Shown one piece after another: positions 26,654 through 36,365 of a stretch of DNA of 64,000 nt. Origin of the DNA: Pontibacter mangrovi (GTDB lineage Bacteria > Bacteroidota > Bacteroidia > Cytophagales > Hymenobacteraceae); NCBI RefSeq assembly GCF_006385705.1, contig NZ_VFRQ01000012.1, positions 1-64,000 on the forward strand, in the 5' to 3' direction. The number at the start of each line of letters is the position of its first letter. Within the stretch, counting starts at the first letter, position 1. Made by a program: the position numbers and the translations under genes. The notes beneath the pieces were generated by a model. It saw only the letters and a list, made by a program, of their open reading frames with translations. It was not told the origin of the DNA and made no database searches.

Positions 26654-27717
26654 TCATGAAGATACTTTACGGAGTGCCCGGAGAGGGCATGGGCCATGCT
26701 ACGCGCAGCAAGGTCATCATTACCCACCTGCTCGAGCAGGGACACCAGGTCGAGGTGGTCTCCAGTGCCAGGGCATATCAGTTTTTAAACCAGGCCTTCC
26801 CGGGCCTGGTGCACGAGATCAAGGGCTTTCACCTGGCTTACCGCCAGGCGGCGGTCTCCAAGCTGGGAACGGCCCTGCTGACACTTAAATCAGCCCCCGA
26901 GAACCTGCACCGCAACTATGAGCGCTACCGCCAGCTGCTTGCCAGCTTTTCCCCGGAGGCGGTGATCTCGGACTTTGAGTCCTTTACCTATTTCTTTGCC
27001 AAGCAACACGGCCTGCCTTTGATCAGCATCGACAACATGCAGGTGATGAGCCGGTGCACGCTCGACATCCCAGTGCCGAGGCAGGAGCGTGGCAGCTACG
27101 CCATCGCCAGAAATATCGTGCGCTCCAAGGTGCCGCGCTCGGACTATTACCTCATCTCCTCGTTCTTTGACGCGCCGGTCTGCAAGGAGCGCACGAGCCT
27201 AGTGCCGCCCATCATCCGGCGCGAGATCCTGCAGGCGGTCCCTTCCGTGGGGAGACACGTGCTGGTGTACCAGACGAGCACCAGCCAGGCCAACCTGGTG
27301 GAGACACTGCGACAGCTGCCGACAGAGGAGTTCCGCGTCTATGGCTTTAACAAGGAGGAAACGCACGGCAACGTGCAACTCAAGGCCTTTAGCGAGGCGG
27401 GCTTCATCCGGGACCTGGCCTCGGCCAGGGCGGTGGTAGCCAACGGCGGCTTTTCCCTGCTCAGCGAGGCCGTGTACCTGCGAAAGCCGATCTGCTCGGT
27501 ACCAATCGCCGGGCAGTTTGAGCAGTTTGTCAATGCCGCCTATGTGGAGAAGATGGGCTACGGCCGCCACTTTGACTGCTTCAGTGCCGACGGGCTCAAA
27601 GCCTTCCTCTATGACGTGGAGCGATTCCGCGACCGGCTGCAGGCATACAGGCAGGAAGGCAACACGGTCTTGTTTGCCGAGGTTGACCGGCAACTAGCTG
27701 CCCTGGTACCGGCATAA
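26650..27717 (+). CDS. Glycosyltransferase of the GT28/MJ1255-like type
   Basis: A 355-residue protein (353 from Met3 at 26656, which may be the real start). The N-terminal Rossmann half has ILYGVPGEGMGHATRSKVII, the glycine loop seen in MurG-like GT-B enzymes. The C-terminal half has ARAVVANGGFSLLSEAVYLR and KPICSVPIAGQFEQFVNA, the nucleotide-sugar binding segment. It is soluble or membrane-associated. It is coupled to the PAP2 gene by a 4-nt overlap. Donor and acceptor are unknown. Confidence 0.85.
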   Translation: MIMKILYGVPGEGMGHATRSKVIITHLLEQGHQVEVVSSARAYQFLNQAFPGLVHEIKGFHLAYRQAAVSKLGTALLTLKSAPENLHRNYERYRQLLASFSPEAVISDFESFTYFFAKQHGLPLISIDNMQVMSRCTLDIPVPRQERGSYAIARNIVRSKVPRSDYYLISSFFDAPVCKERTSLVPPIIRREILQAVPSVGRHVLVYQTSTSQANLVETLRQLPTEEFRVYGFNKEETHGNVQLKAFSEAGFIRDLASARAVVANGGFSLLSEAVYLRKPICSVPIAGQFEQFVNAAYVEKMGYGRHFDCFSADGLKAFLYDVERFRDRLQAYRQEGNTVLFAEVDRQLAALVPA

Positions 27718-27893
27718 GCAGGCCCGGGTGCCCGGGCATTCAAGGGTTTTTACGGCCCGCAGGTTCTCCCGGAAAAAGGGGGGCTGCCAGAGGACACTTA
27801 GGTGAGAAGCCGGCCGAAGTAGTGAACGTTGTGATTGTATTCTTTACTTAACGCTTGAACATGAAGTGAGCTGCCTTTTATTACGCTTTCTTA

Positions 27894-28151
27894 ATGCCGG
27901 CCATCTTGCTGGGTGTGTACCTGGTTTATGTGCTGGCAACCTTTTCCAAAGCGGACAGCTACGAAACAGGCGTTCGACAGGTAAATACGGTCATCGGGAT
28001 CCTTTACCTCACCCCGGTTGTACAGGTGCTTCTTTTCCTTATCTATAGGAAGTGCCGGAAAGGCACGGCGCGCGGAATCCTGTATGGTTCGTGCTTCTGG
28101 ATTTTGGTAGCCCTGCTGCATTTTTGGTTTTTTCAAGGGTTTGTTCGCTAG
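27894..28151 (+). CDS. Small membrane protein of unknown function
   Basis: An 85-residue protein with three hydrophobic segments (about 2-17, 33-51 and 62-80) separated by short polar loops with KADSYETGVRQ and YRKCRKGTARG. No family was recognised. The sequence reads as a normal membrane protein, but it sits at the edge of a decayed region. Confidence 0.45.
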   Translation: MPAILLGVYLVYVLATFSKADSYETGVRQVNTVIGILYLTPVVQVLLFLIYRKCRKGTARGILYGSCFWILVALLHFWFFQGFVR

Positions 28152-29572
28152 CTGCTGTCTGTTGAAAAGGGCAGCGCGCTGTGCTGTGATCACGATTAGT
28201 AGCGGGGCGACAGCTTGCTCGGAGGCATGGGCATAGGAGCGCGAAGCCCTATCCTGGCGCCAAGCCCGCACCGGCGCCTTTAAACGGCTACTCCCAAAAA
28301 AATAGAAAATACAACATCGCTCTCTACAGCACGCGCCTGGAGTTGCGGCAGAAGAATGGAGGCCTGCTCAGCTGTGACCTTGTCAATAATGCCATTGGGT
28401 AGGCGCAGGGGGCACCGTGTAGCTTCAATCGCTGAACGCCGGCAATTCACAAAAAAAACCTGGTATGAGCGCAGCAATACAGCGGGGGGCGCGTTAGCTA
28501 TGAAGCGTACAGAAGAAGCTTAACCTGGTGCTGCTACTATTTGGCCTGTTGCTGCCCTGGCTCGGAGCATCAAAGAGCGCTGGCACCGCCTGTGCTTACC
28601 AGATCGACTTCTTCCCCGTACGGTGTGCGACAACCTCCATATCACACGCGCACCTGCCCCAGTCAGAATCCTATCGAAGCAAGCGTTGCTTCTTCTATGG
28701 CTTCCCTGGTCCCTTCCACCTCGAAAAGGAGTAGGCAGTGCTATCTCCATGCCAGCTATCAGGCTTGCACAGGTCATGGTGCAAGACAGTTTCCAGCGCC
28801 TTTCACGCTAAGTGGAAGCGGGCAGGAAACGATAAGGGGGACGGCATTTTCTCGGCCTGCGCTATGAGGTGATAGCCGGCGTGCCTATCTTTGTGCTTAA
28901 TTCAGCCAGGCTTGCTGCATGTTAACCGCGAACAAAGCCGTTTTGGTGAGGAGGCTGCTTACAAGGTGCTGCACCTGCTGGATAAAGTGGGCCTGGCGGG
29001 CAAGTACAGACCCTACGTAGACAGGGTAGTGGCGCAGGCCATGGTCAACGCCGGGATTGCCGCACAACCGGGTGTGCATACTTATACCTTGGGAAAGGTA
29101 TTTGAACTGGCGGGAAGAAAGCGTTAGCAGGAGGCGCTCTTTGCGGCTTTGGTACTATGTGTTGCGGCTGTGCCTGCGTTGTTGAGGGTGTAACTGCTGA
29201 TCGCCCTTATCCCCGTGTTGCTTCCTATTGAATGGGTTTAAAACCATCGTTAACGGCCTGCTCAGCGGAGCAGGCCGTTAAGCCAACAAACAAATTCTTT
29301 TAGCTTCCATGAGCAGGTAGTCGCTGGATATACACCTTTAGGTCACGGCCCCAATGTTCCATGGTTTTATCTGTAGGCACTACTAAACGTATTTGGTTTG
29401 TGCTCAGAGAGCTATGACGCCTATATAAGGGTGTTGATCCTCAATAATTTAAAAGTCTAAGAGCTTGTGTTGGTAAATAAAATACTAAATTAATTAGTAT
29501 AAACATGGTGTAACTAATTAATTTAGTGGCCAGTTTCAAAATTGCAGCAGCCCATCGTGCTGTGTTTTTCCT
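28152..29572. other. 1.4-kb degenerate region
   Basis: No gene is convincing here. A frame at 28527-28690 starts like a signal peptide (LNLVLLLFGLLLPWLGASKS) but leads nowhere recognisable. A frame at 28891-29127 (CLIQPGLLHVNREQSRFGEE..., 78 residues) is protein-like but unidentified and lacks a clear start. A perfect hairpin lies at 29250-29281 and an AT-rich stretch at 29440-29530. It looks like remains of two or more lost genes. Confidence 0.45.
29250..29281. terminator. 14-bp perfect hairpin, possible terminator
   Basis: TTAACGGCCTGCTC (29250-29263) pairs fully with 29268-29281 around the loop AGCG. No strong T run follows on either strand, so termination is uncertain. Confidence 0.5.
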
Positions 29573-30688
29573 ATGCCCACAGTAGCACCAAACAACTTCT
29601 TTAGCCAGCGGCGCAGCATTACAGAAATCAAACAGGAGCTGCTACTGCCTTTTTTTGATGTCTGGTGCTGTATGCAGGTAAACAGGATCAAAGAGCAGAC
29701 CATTCAAGGCATCTTTTATGCGGACCTACATGCCGAAAGCAAGCAGGACGCTGTTCCTGATACCAACACCACTTTACTTAAGAGTATCCTGTCGAGACCG
29801 GAGCTAAACCAACAGGCTCATTCGTTTTATTACAGCCAATACAAAGAGGTGCTGGAACAGGTTCAACAACAGCTGTCAGGCTGTGCTTACTGTGCAGAAC
29901 TGCAGAACCCGCCCAAAAGCCTTGCTGCACCTGAAATTAAAGTCCTGCCAGGAGAATTGGCTGGAGCAGGTCATGCCTCCCTGGTCTTTGCGGATCCGTT
30001 TGCGAGCGTTCTCGCACACAAGGTAGCCAAAAAAGCCCTGTTAGAATGGCGTTCGGACCTTTTTATGCTCATAAGCCCTGACAACCTTACCAAAACCATG
30101 GCAGGTAAGAAACAGCCGGAGATACTGGCCCGGTTGTTTGCCGAGCAGCTGCCACAGGTACAGCGCTTCTGCCGACTGGAGAAGGATAAGGGAAAGCGCC
30201 AGCAGTTTATCCTGGAGCAGTTTGAATGCGTGTTGCAGAGCAAAGGATATGCTTCCCTGCTTTACAAAATCAATCTGCCAAAATGTGAGCAGGCTGCATT
30301 TTACCTGCTTTTTGCGTCGCCTGATCTAAAGGTCTACAGGGGCTTGAAAGAGTACATGATGGCATACAGCGTTTCGCGAGAGGACGGTGTTCCCGAATGG
30401 GCAGCGCATAAATTTGTGCAGGCACAATTCTCCTTGTTTGGACAGGAGCCAGCCTTCACAATCGTGAACCTGATAAAAAGGTTAACAGATAAAGCAGGAC
30501 AGTACAAGTACAAGTCGGTTGAAAAGATTTATGAGCTCGATAACCCGGGCACTGCCTACTGCCTTGCCAATTACCTGGCGGCCTTTGAGCAGATGCAGCG
30601 AGAAGGGCTGGTAGAGTTCTTAAATGCCAGTACGCGGCAAACCACGAAGCGTCCCACTGACACCTCCCTTGTGAAATTCAAATCGTAG
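29573..30688 (+). CDS. TcmP-like protein (three-Cys-motif partner family)
   Basis: A 371-residue protein. It follows the TcmP layout: FFSQRRSITEIKQELLLPFF, then the strand IQGIFYADLHAESKQD with PDTNTTLLKSIL, the strand SLVFADPFASVLAHKVAKKA, and a C-terminal GLKEYMMAYSV followed by a winged-helix-like end. In typical members the first strand reads DxFAGPG, so the glycine loop here is degenerate (ADLHAES), while the DPF element is kept. TcmP is linked in databases to phage-related three-Cys proteins; no such partner is visible here. The activity is unknown. Confidence 0.62.
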   Translation: MPTVAPNNFFSQRRSITEIKQELLLPFFDVWCCMQVNRIKEQTIQGIFYADLHAESKQDAVPDTNTTLLKSILSRPELNQQAHSFYYSQYKEVLEQVQQQLSGCAYCAELQNPPKSLAAPEIKVLPGELAGAGHASLVFADPFASVLAHKVAKKALLEWRSDLFMLISPDNLTKTMAGKKQPEILARLFAEQLPQVQRFCRLEKDKGKRQQFILEQFECVLQSKGYASLLYKINLPKCEQAAFYLLFASPDLKVYRGLKEYMMAYSVSREDGVPEWAAHKFVQAQFSLFGQEPAFTIVNLIKRLTDKAGQYKYKSVEKIYELDNPGTAYCLANYLAAFEQMQREGLVEFLNASTRQTTKRPTDTSLVKFKS

Positions 30689-30689
30689 C

Positions 30690-31469
30690 TTGGCTATTGC
30701 AGGAGGGAAGAGCCATAGGAGAAAAGTATCCGTTTGCCTCTATCGGAAGCCTGGTGAGGGTGAAGCAGAACAAGGAAAGCAGGTTATTGCTATGGGTGTA
30801 AGAAGCACTGTCACCCCATCCCTGATTTTCTTTCGGAGCGGGGAACCTGCCTACATCACCAGGCGCTTTGATGTGAAGCCTGACGGGATGAGGCATGGGC
30901 AGGAGGATATGGCTTCGCTTGCCGGCCGCACCAGGCACACGGCCGGCAGTGACTTCAAATATGAGGGGAGCTATGAGGAGATCGCCCGTATCATTGAATC
31001 CACAGTGCCTGCCTACCGGGTGGAACTGGAAAAGCTGTTTTCCCTGATCGTGTTTAACTACCTCTTCTCGAACGGCGATGCGCACCTGAAGAATTTCTCC
31101 CTCATTGACACAGCCTACGGCGATTACGTACTGAGCCCGGCATATGATCTGATCTGCACCTGCTTGCACGTGGAGGATTCGTACTTCGCCCTGAAAGGCG
31201 CGCTCTTCTCGGGTGACTATGAAACAGAGAGCTTACTGGCTAAGGGTTTTTACGCCTATGACGATATCTATGAGTTTGGGCTCTGGATTGGTCTGCAGGA
31301 AAAGCGTTTGGCCGGAATACTACATATTTTCCGGCAGGACCACGCCACCGTCCATAAGCTAATTAAGCACTCCTTCCTGCGGGAGAATATGAAGGATGTG
31401 TACAGGAACTACTACCTGGAGCGGCTGGAGATGCTCAATTGTTCAATGGCTGAAAGAAACCGGGCATAA
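30690..31469 (+). pseudogene. HipA-like kinase, 5'-truncated
   Basis: Clear HipA C-lobe from about 30800: LIFFRSGEPAYITRRFD, the EDMASLAG region, the catalytic loop FNYLFSNGDAHLKNFS with the Asp, and the metal-binding YVLSPAYDL. The first 35 residues do not match the family, and the N-lobe (ATP P-loop and HipN part) is missing. The joint lies just after the TcmP-like stop at 30688. No hipB-like antitoxin gene is next to it. It is probably a non-functional relic made by a deletion that fused it to the TcmP gene. Confidence 0.75.
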
Positions 31470-31647
31470 AGAGCGTGCTGCCTGTTGTGTACTCCAGTCC
31501 ATTATGCACCTTCTCATACACCTACTCAACATAGCCTGATCGGGCCTCCGCCACTACAACTTGATCAGCTGCAGTTCTGCTGTTCAAAGCAGTTATGAAG
31601 CGCTATCCACTGACTTTGCAAGCCTCCTCTAAAACAGAGAACCACCA

Positions 31648-32045
31648 ACACCGTCGGGTGATCTTGTAAAAGGGGATCGGGTGCTTCCCAAAACGCTGCC
31701 GGTGAATCCTGATCCGGTTCTAGCATCTTTCTTTAATTATTACCGGACAAAACGTGGCTTCCATCAAAGGTCTATCAACTCCACAACCGCTTAGACGGCT
31801 ACAACCCCATGGCTTTCTTTAGCTTTCCGATGGCAGCCAACATTGAGATGATTTCGCCTCGTCCAATACTATTGGTAGCCGGTGAATACGCCCACTCACG
31901 CTATTATTCTGAAGATGTTTATAAGATGGCCTCTGAGCCGAAGGAACCGGTGATTGTACCCAATACAGACCATGTGGATCTGTACGATCAGACTGATATT
32001 ATTCCTTTTGAAAAGTTGGAGTCGTTCTTTGAAGGAAATTTATAA
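31648..32045 (+). pseudogene. Dienelactone-hydrolase-like alpha/beta hydrolase, C-terminal remnant
   Basis: Reading from 31669 gives KGDRVLPKTLPVNPDPVLAS and YYRTKRGFHQRSINSTTA, then an in-frame TAG where the family has Trp (about 31789) and a 1-nt shift at about 31808. It continues as MAFFSFPMAANIEMISPRPI, LVAGEYAHSRYYSED and PNTDHVDLYDQTDIIPF. The catalytic Asp/His region is kept, but the nucleophile half is gone. It is a decayed gene, the close relative of short secreted or cytosolic hydrolases often placed near dehydrogenases. Confidence 0.75.
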
Positions 32046-32104
32046 CAGTAGCGAATTAAAACAGTAAAATATAACTCGTAACTGACTTAAGACAGTATTT
32101 AAAT

Positions 32105-32340
32105 ATGGAAAGAGTAAAAGCAACAGCAGATGGAGCAATCCCCGTGAAAGCAAAAGAAGTGAAAGCGTTCGGCACCGAAGCAGCCGATGCAGCTTTGGAG
32201 CAATTGAACATCCAAAGAAGAAACCCCACACCACATGATGTGGAGATTGAGATATTGTACTGCGGCGTTTGCCATTCCGACCTTCATACAGCCCGAAACG
32301 AGTGGCACAGCACGGTTTATCCGTGTGTTCCCGGCCATTT
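32105..32340 (+). pseudogene. Zinc-dependent alcohol dehydrogenase, N-terminal remnant
   Basis: About 78 residues match the start of YahK-type zinc alcohol dehydrogenases: PHDVEIEILYCGVCHSDLHT holds the catalytic Cys of GVCHSD, and YPCVPGH ends just where EIVG should follow. The reading then runs into sequence that belongs to a metallophosphoesterase on the opposite strand. The 5' end looks normal, and the gene is cut at about 32338. Confidence 0.8.
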
Positions 32341-33140
32341 TTCCCAGAGTCGGGCATGGTCACTGTAAAGCTGCCAACCCATGAGCAGGTAAACCAGGCC
32401 CAGCAACAGGCTGAAATAAGGATTCTTTAGCGGGAACAGGAGGTTTCGGAAAGTAAACCCCCGGAATACCCGCCTGGGAGGAAAGCATTCCTCCAGCACA
32501 AACCGCTCGTTTTTGCCGCTGTGCTTGTCGGGCCACGTCAAAGCCTCCTTCAGATGGTGGGTCGGGTGTAGGAAGGTGCCGCCTCCCCCGGCCGTCAGGT
32601 AGGGCGTATCCGGACTGCCTTCAGTCACATGGTTATGGCGGGCGTAATGGTGTAGGTCCCCCGCCAGCGCCAGCACAAGCTCAAGGGACCTGCGCCTTGT
32701 CTCCAGGCAGGCGCCCTCCCGCTTGACACTGTAAGTGATGCTTTCTAAGCAGTGCTTCCTGAAGAAGGCCAGTTTCTCGTACCGCTCCTGGCGTGTGGTC
32801 CAGCCGCCGATACTACGTTCCTGGCAGAACTGCTTTAGGACACTGCTGAGCCCGTCATACCAGTCGTGGTTGCCGGAGATGGTAATCAGGTGGGGTTCCA
32901 GCCGTCCCCGACATCGGCGATGTAGTTCAGCCACAGCTCCTCACGGCCGCTGTAGTCGTAGGAAGGCGCTTTGCGGGTAGTGGCAAACGACTCCCGCTTG
33001 TCGGCATAGGTGCTGAACACAAAGGAGACCATCACCCGGACCGCCGTATCCAGCAGCTGCAGCGGGTTGAACCAGCGCACCATGGGCTTTCGCCTGAAAA
33101 CCACTTTCCCGATGTTCACGCTGGACTTATCGCGATGCAT
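32341..33140 (-). pseudogene. Metallophosphoesterase, internally deleted and truncated
   Basis: From the ATG at 33140 the frame reads MVRWFNPLQLLDTAVRVMVS, the DYSGREELW region and YIADVGDGWNPT. It then breaks near 32890. A second frame continues with LEPHLITISGNHDWYDGLSS (GNHD phosphoesterase motif), GDLHHYARHNH and a hydrophobic end, LLGLVYLLMGWQLY. The metal-binding segment between the two pieces is missing, and the C-terminus is cut by the joint with the dehydrogenase remnant. It is non-functional. Confidence 0.78.
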
Positions 33141-33381
33141 GGTATGGGGTAGAAGGAGTAGAGCGCATAAGCAGTCAACTAGTAGATGAATAGCAATCCT
33201 AAGACAGGAGTATGCGCTACTGTTACAAGCTCTCTGGTGGCCCATCAGGAGCCCGGGCAGTCCGCTCCATCCGCATTGTAGCATGCTGGATTGGTGTTGG
33301 GAAATGCACCTTAGGCTTCGGCAGGGAATCCCTGACATATTTTACCGACCACACCTTTCGCGTCTCATCATTTAACAAAGG

Positions 33382-36360
33382 CTAAGCTTTTGTAAGTATA
33401 TTTTCTCCAACAGGGGATAGTTGCCTAATCCTGCTGATCGTTTTACTCAGGCTAGGTGCATGCTGCCATGCCTCCAGCTTCGGCGTGAGATCTTTCTCTG
33501 CCGCCGACTTGTTCAGGGCAAGGACCTCCATGTAAATTTCCAGCAGTTTTTTCAGGTTTTTGATCGGTTCATCTGGTAGCTGCTGTAGAAGAGCGGTAAG
33601 CATTTCTTCCAACTGCACGTTATGCCTGCCTGAAACCTGAAGCATGTTGCTGATGATCAGATCCGTCAGCCGTTTCAGCGGGGCAAACTCAACCTGTTCC
33701 TGCAGACCAATGATTTCACCGACTAAACCGCTTTTGATGGAGTCACTGCTTACTCCCCTGATCCATATCTCGGCGGCGAAGGCACGGATGGTTTTATCGC
33801 TGCTCAACATACAGGTGGCTACAAACAGATGGGCGGTTGCACCAAAGTCCTTCCATATTTCCTGTAACGTGCGGATCGTGGCTGTCACCATTTTCCTGTC
33901 GGCCTCACTCCAGAAGGTTGGATAGGTGAGGCACTGGCCGATTACCTGGGCCAGGAGAAGCTCCGGGTTATTGGGGACAAGCATGAGCAAACGCTGAATA
34001 TCGTTAGGCTCTGCATCGAGGTACTTCGTCTTCAGGGTCAGGTACTCATATAGCAGCGTCACCCCTTTTTTCTGGAGCGGGAGCAGTTTTCTTAGATTAT
34101 TTTTGATGCCGGATAGCGGATTTGCTATGCCTTGCTTCTTTATCCGCACGCGTAGTATCTTTCTGGTATCATGCACCTTAAGCTCTTGCCGTTTCTGATA
34201 GTCATACTTCTTATAGGTGTATGCCTCCAGCAGCGCCTGCCATTCAAACTGTCCTGTCAGGTAATGATGGGGTAACATGGTGCCGGAAAAAGGGGAGAAT
34301 TCCGGGTAAACCTGCTTGGGTGTCTTGGCTAATGCTGCGGCCATCCAGGCTGCTGGTGTGGTGAAAGGAGGCCTTGGGGAGGCATCGGGCTGCAGTAAAA
34401 AACAAACCAGGTGACCGTACTCCCCGGGCAACTCCTTCGCTGCAGCAAGGGCTTCTTCGGGTGCTTCCAGTGCACAACGGGACATAGCGATCTGCAGGTC
34501 CATGCTATCGGGCTTCACACCGGAGGCTGTGTATTGCGACAAGCGCTTCACCAGAATGGCCGGGTCAATCCAGCCCGGGGCGTGTGTTGGTGTGGACAGC
34601 AAAGGTAACCTGTCTTCTTGCCTTAGTTTTTCCTTTACCGTCAGCAGGATTTGCTTGTAAGGTTCATAGGCTGGATTCTCTGTATGCGTTTTCCAGCTCT
34701 CCAGGCTGCCTATCCTCAGGTTGTAAAAAGACCAGCGCTTCTTATTTTCCCGATCCTGCTGCACGTATCTGTTGTGAATATCGGTTATGGACGCTGTAGC
34801 TTTCGGGAACTTTTCGTGCAACAGGTAAGCATAGCTCACAAAGAAGGTGGCAAGCAGGTGGTCCAGGTATCCCATCGTGCTCTGCCAGTCATTGAGCAGG
34901 AGCTTATAGGCTCTCTGAAAGGCTGGCTCCAGCTTCGGGATGTTCTCTCCCTGGGTTTCCTGCTGCAGGTCTATCAGTGCCGCGGCAAGAAGATCAAAGT
35001 GGTAGGGTTGGTTGTTGTCAAATGCTTGGCTTGCCAGGTACACCAGTTCATCGAACGTACCGACCGGCTCTATCTTGTTTTCCAGTTGCAGGGTTGGCTC
35101 TTCAGAAAAGCTCCCTGGAAGCTCCTGCAGGGATGCTCCTATGCGCTCAGGTGTGGCGACAAAATCCTGAAGCAGGTTGCGGGTATGGACGAAAAGCGAG
35201 TCGTGGTACGTTGTTACCGCTTCCCGCAAGGCGGGGTCAGCGGCCTTCCCGTACTTCACCACCAGTTTGGCAACCCGGGTTTGCAGGGAGTCATCGGGAT
35301 GGAGCAAAGCCTGGCACGCCAGCTGGGTGATAGCGCCCGCCTTGTCCTTGTGCTTCCTGGCTAGTGTGTCCAGCACCATCAGCGTGGATGTAACCACGGC
35401 CTTTGTCTCAGAGGCCAGCAACAAAGGCCCGTTTTCCAGAAAATCCTCCAGGTAAAAACCTTTCTCTGCCGCCAGTGCCTTGATGTATTTCAGGGCCATG
35501 TTCACTACCTTGCTGTGGGGAGAACTGACCACCTGCAACAACTCCTTTTGCAGCATCAGCAGCTCCTCCTTTGTGGGTTGCAGGCTGGTGAAGAGGTTGG
35601 CAAACCAGCCGGACAATATTTTGTTGAAGTTCCGGTTCGTGGCAGCCAGCGCTTCTTTCAGAAGTCGGACCCTATTGATCTTTCCTTCATCTGAGAGCGT
35701 GGTGAAGGCCGCTATCCAGCCGGTTTGCTGGGAAGCAGAGGCTTTGGTAAATTGTAAGTACCTGTCGCTCCAGTTAATCCCGGTCTCCTTTTCAAAGACG
35801 TACCAGATGTGCTCCCGGAGCGTTATTTCCCGCTGCAGCAGTTTTTCAGGCCTGAAGTTCCACTCGCTGCCGGTTCGCTCATAGATAAGCTCAGGCAAAA
35901 GCTTAGCGAGTAAATGTTCCCCAGGTGTCAGGTAGCCCTGCTCAGTCAGCTCCATGACCCACTCATAGCTGATAAACAACGGGACATACTCGGCATTTCC
36001 GTACTTGTTTATGAAATCACTAAACCAGGTTGGGCAGTACCAGTGAATGACCCGGGCCAGTACCCCTCTTTCCAGTACCTGTGCAGCGGCCAGCGACTTA
36101 TCAAAATCGGAGAGGTTGAAGAGTACAAAGGAGGCGATTCCGAGCATCTGCCGTTGAACGGGTGTGGCCTTGCTTGTAAAGGTGGTGGAGCCGCCTTTCG
36201 TAACGGGTTTGTACTCCAAGTACTCCTTGTTCAGTTTTTTGACGTGAGGTACAAGGCTTTTCTTTTGCTTCGCGTCCAGTGACCGCAGGAACAGAAGCAG
36301 GGCTTCTTCTTTTTGTTTTGCAATGATGCCGGTAAGCTGCTCTTGGATAGTCATATGCAC
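33382..36360 (-). CDS. DUF6493-like large helical protein
   Basis: A 992-residue protein (990 from Met3 at 36354) with no signal peptide or membrane segment. It is almost all helical, with HEAT-like stretches (about residues 250-400 and 760-960). It resembles DUF6493 proteins of Bacteroidota, an assignment from memory. It lies 5 nt after a SWIM zinc-finger gene, so the two are co-transcribed and probably act together. Comparable SWIM plus helical-repeat genes occur with MoxR ATPase and VWA genes (as in E. coli yehLMPQ); those partners are absent in this window. Confidence 0.75.
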   Translation of the reverse strand: MHMTIQEQLTGIIAKQKEEALLLFLRSLDAKQKKSLVPHVKKLNKEYLEYKPVTKGGSTTFTSKATPVQRQMLGIASFVLFNLSDFDKSLAAAQVLERGVLARVIHWYCPTWFSDFINKYGNAEYVPLFISYEWVMELTEQGYLTPGEHLLAKLLPELIYERTGSEWNFRPEKLLQREITLREHIWYVFEKETGINWSDRYLQFTKASASQQTGWIAAFTTLSDEGKINRVRLLKEALAATNRNFNKILSGWFANLFTSLQPTKEELLMLQKELLQVVSSPHSKVVNMALKYIKALAAEKGFYLEDFLENGPLLLASETKAVVTSTLMVLDTLARKHKDKAGAITQLACQALLHPDDSLQTRVAKLVVKYGKAADPALREAVTTYHDSLFVHTRNLLQDFVATPERIGASLQELPGSFSEEPTLQLENKIEPVGTFDELVYLASQAFDNNQPYHFDLLAAALIDLQQETQGENIPKLEPAFQRAYKLLLNDWQSTMGYLDHLLATFFVSYAYLLHEKFPKATASITDIHNRYVQQDRENKKRWSFYNLRIGSLESWKTHTENPAYEPYKQILLTVKEKLRQEDRLPLLSTPTHAPGWIDPAILVKRLSQYTASGVKPDSMDLQIAMSRCALEAPEEALAAAKELPGEYGHLVCFLLQPDASPRPPFTTPAAWMAAALAKTPKQVYPEFSPFSGTMLPHHYLTGQFEWQALLEAYTYKKYDYQKRQELKVHDTRKILRVRIKKQGIANPLSGIKNNLRKLLPLQKKGVTLLYEYLTLKTKYLDAEPNDIQRLLMLVPNNPELLLAQVIGQCLTYPTFWSEADRKMVTATIRTLQEIWKDFGATAHLFVATCMLSSDKTIRAFAAEIWIRGVSSDSIKSGLVGEIIGLQEQVEFAPLKRLTDLIISNMLQVSGRHNVQLEEMLTALLQQLPDEPIKNLKKLLEIYMEVLALNKSAAEKDLTPKLEAWQHAPSLSKTISRIRQLSPVGENILTKA

Positions 36361-36365
36361 GTAGG

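Noticed and set aside
27722-27737. GCCCGGG-TG-CCCGGGC as terminator after the glycosyltransferase gene
   Set aside because: The loop would be only 2 nt and the T run is displaced by 10 nt; the evidence is too weak.
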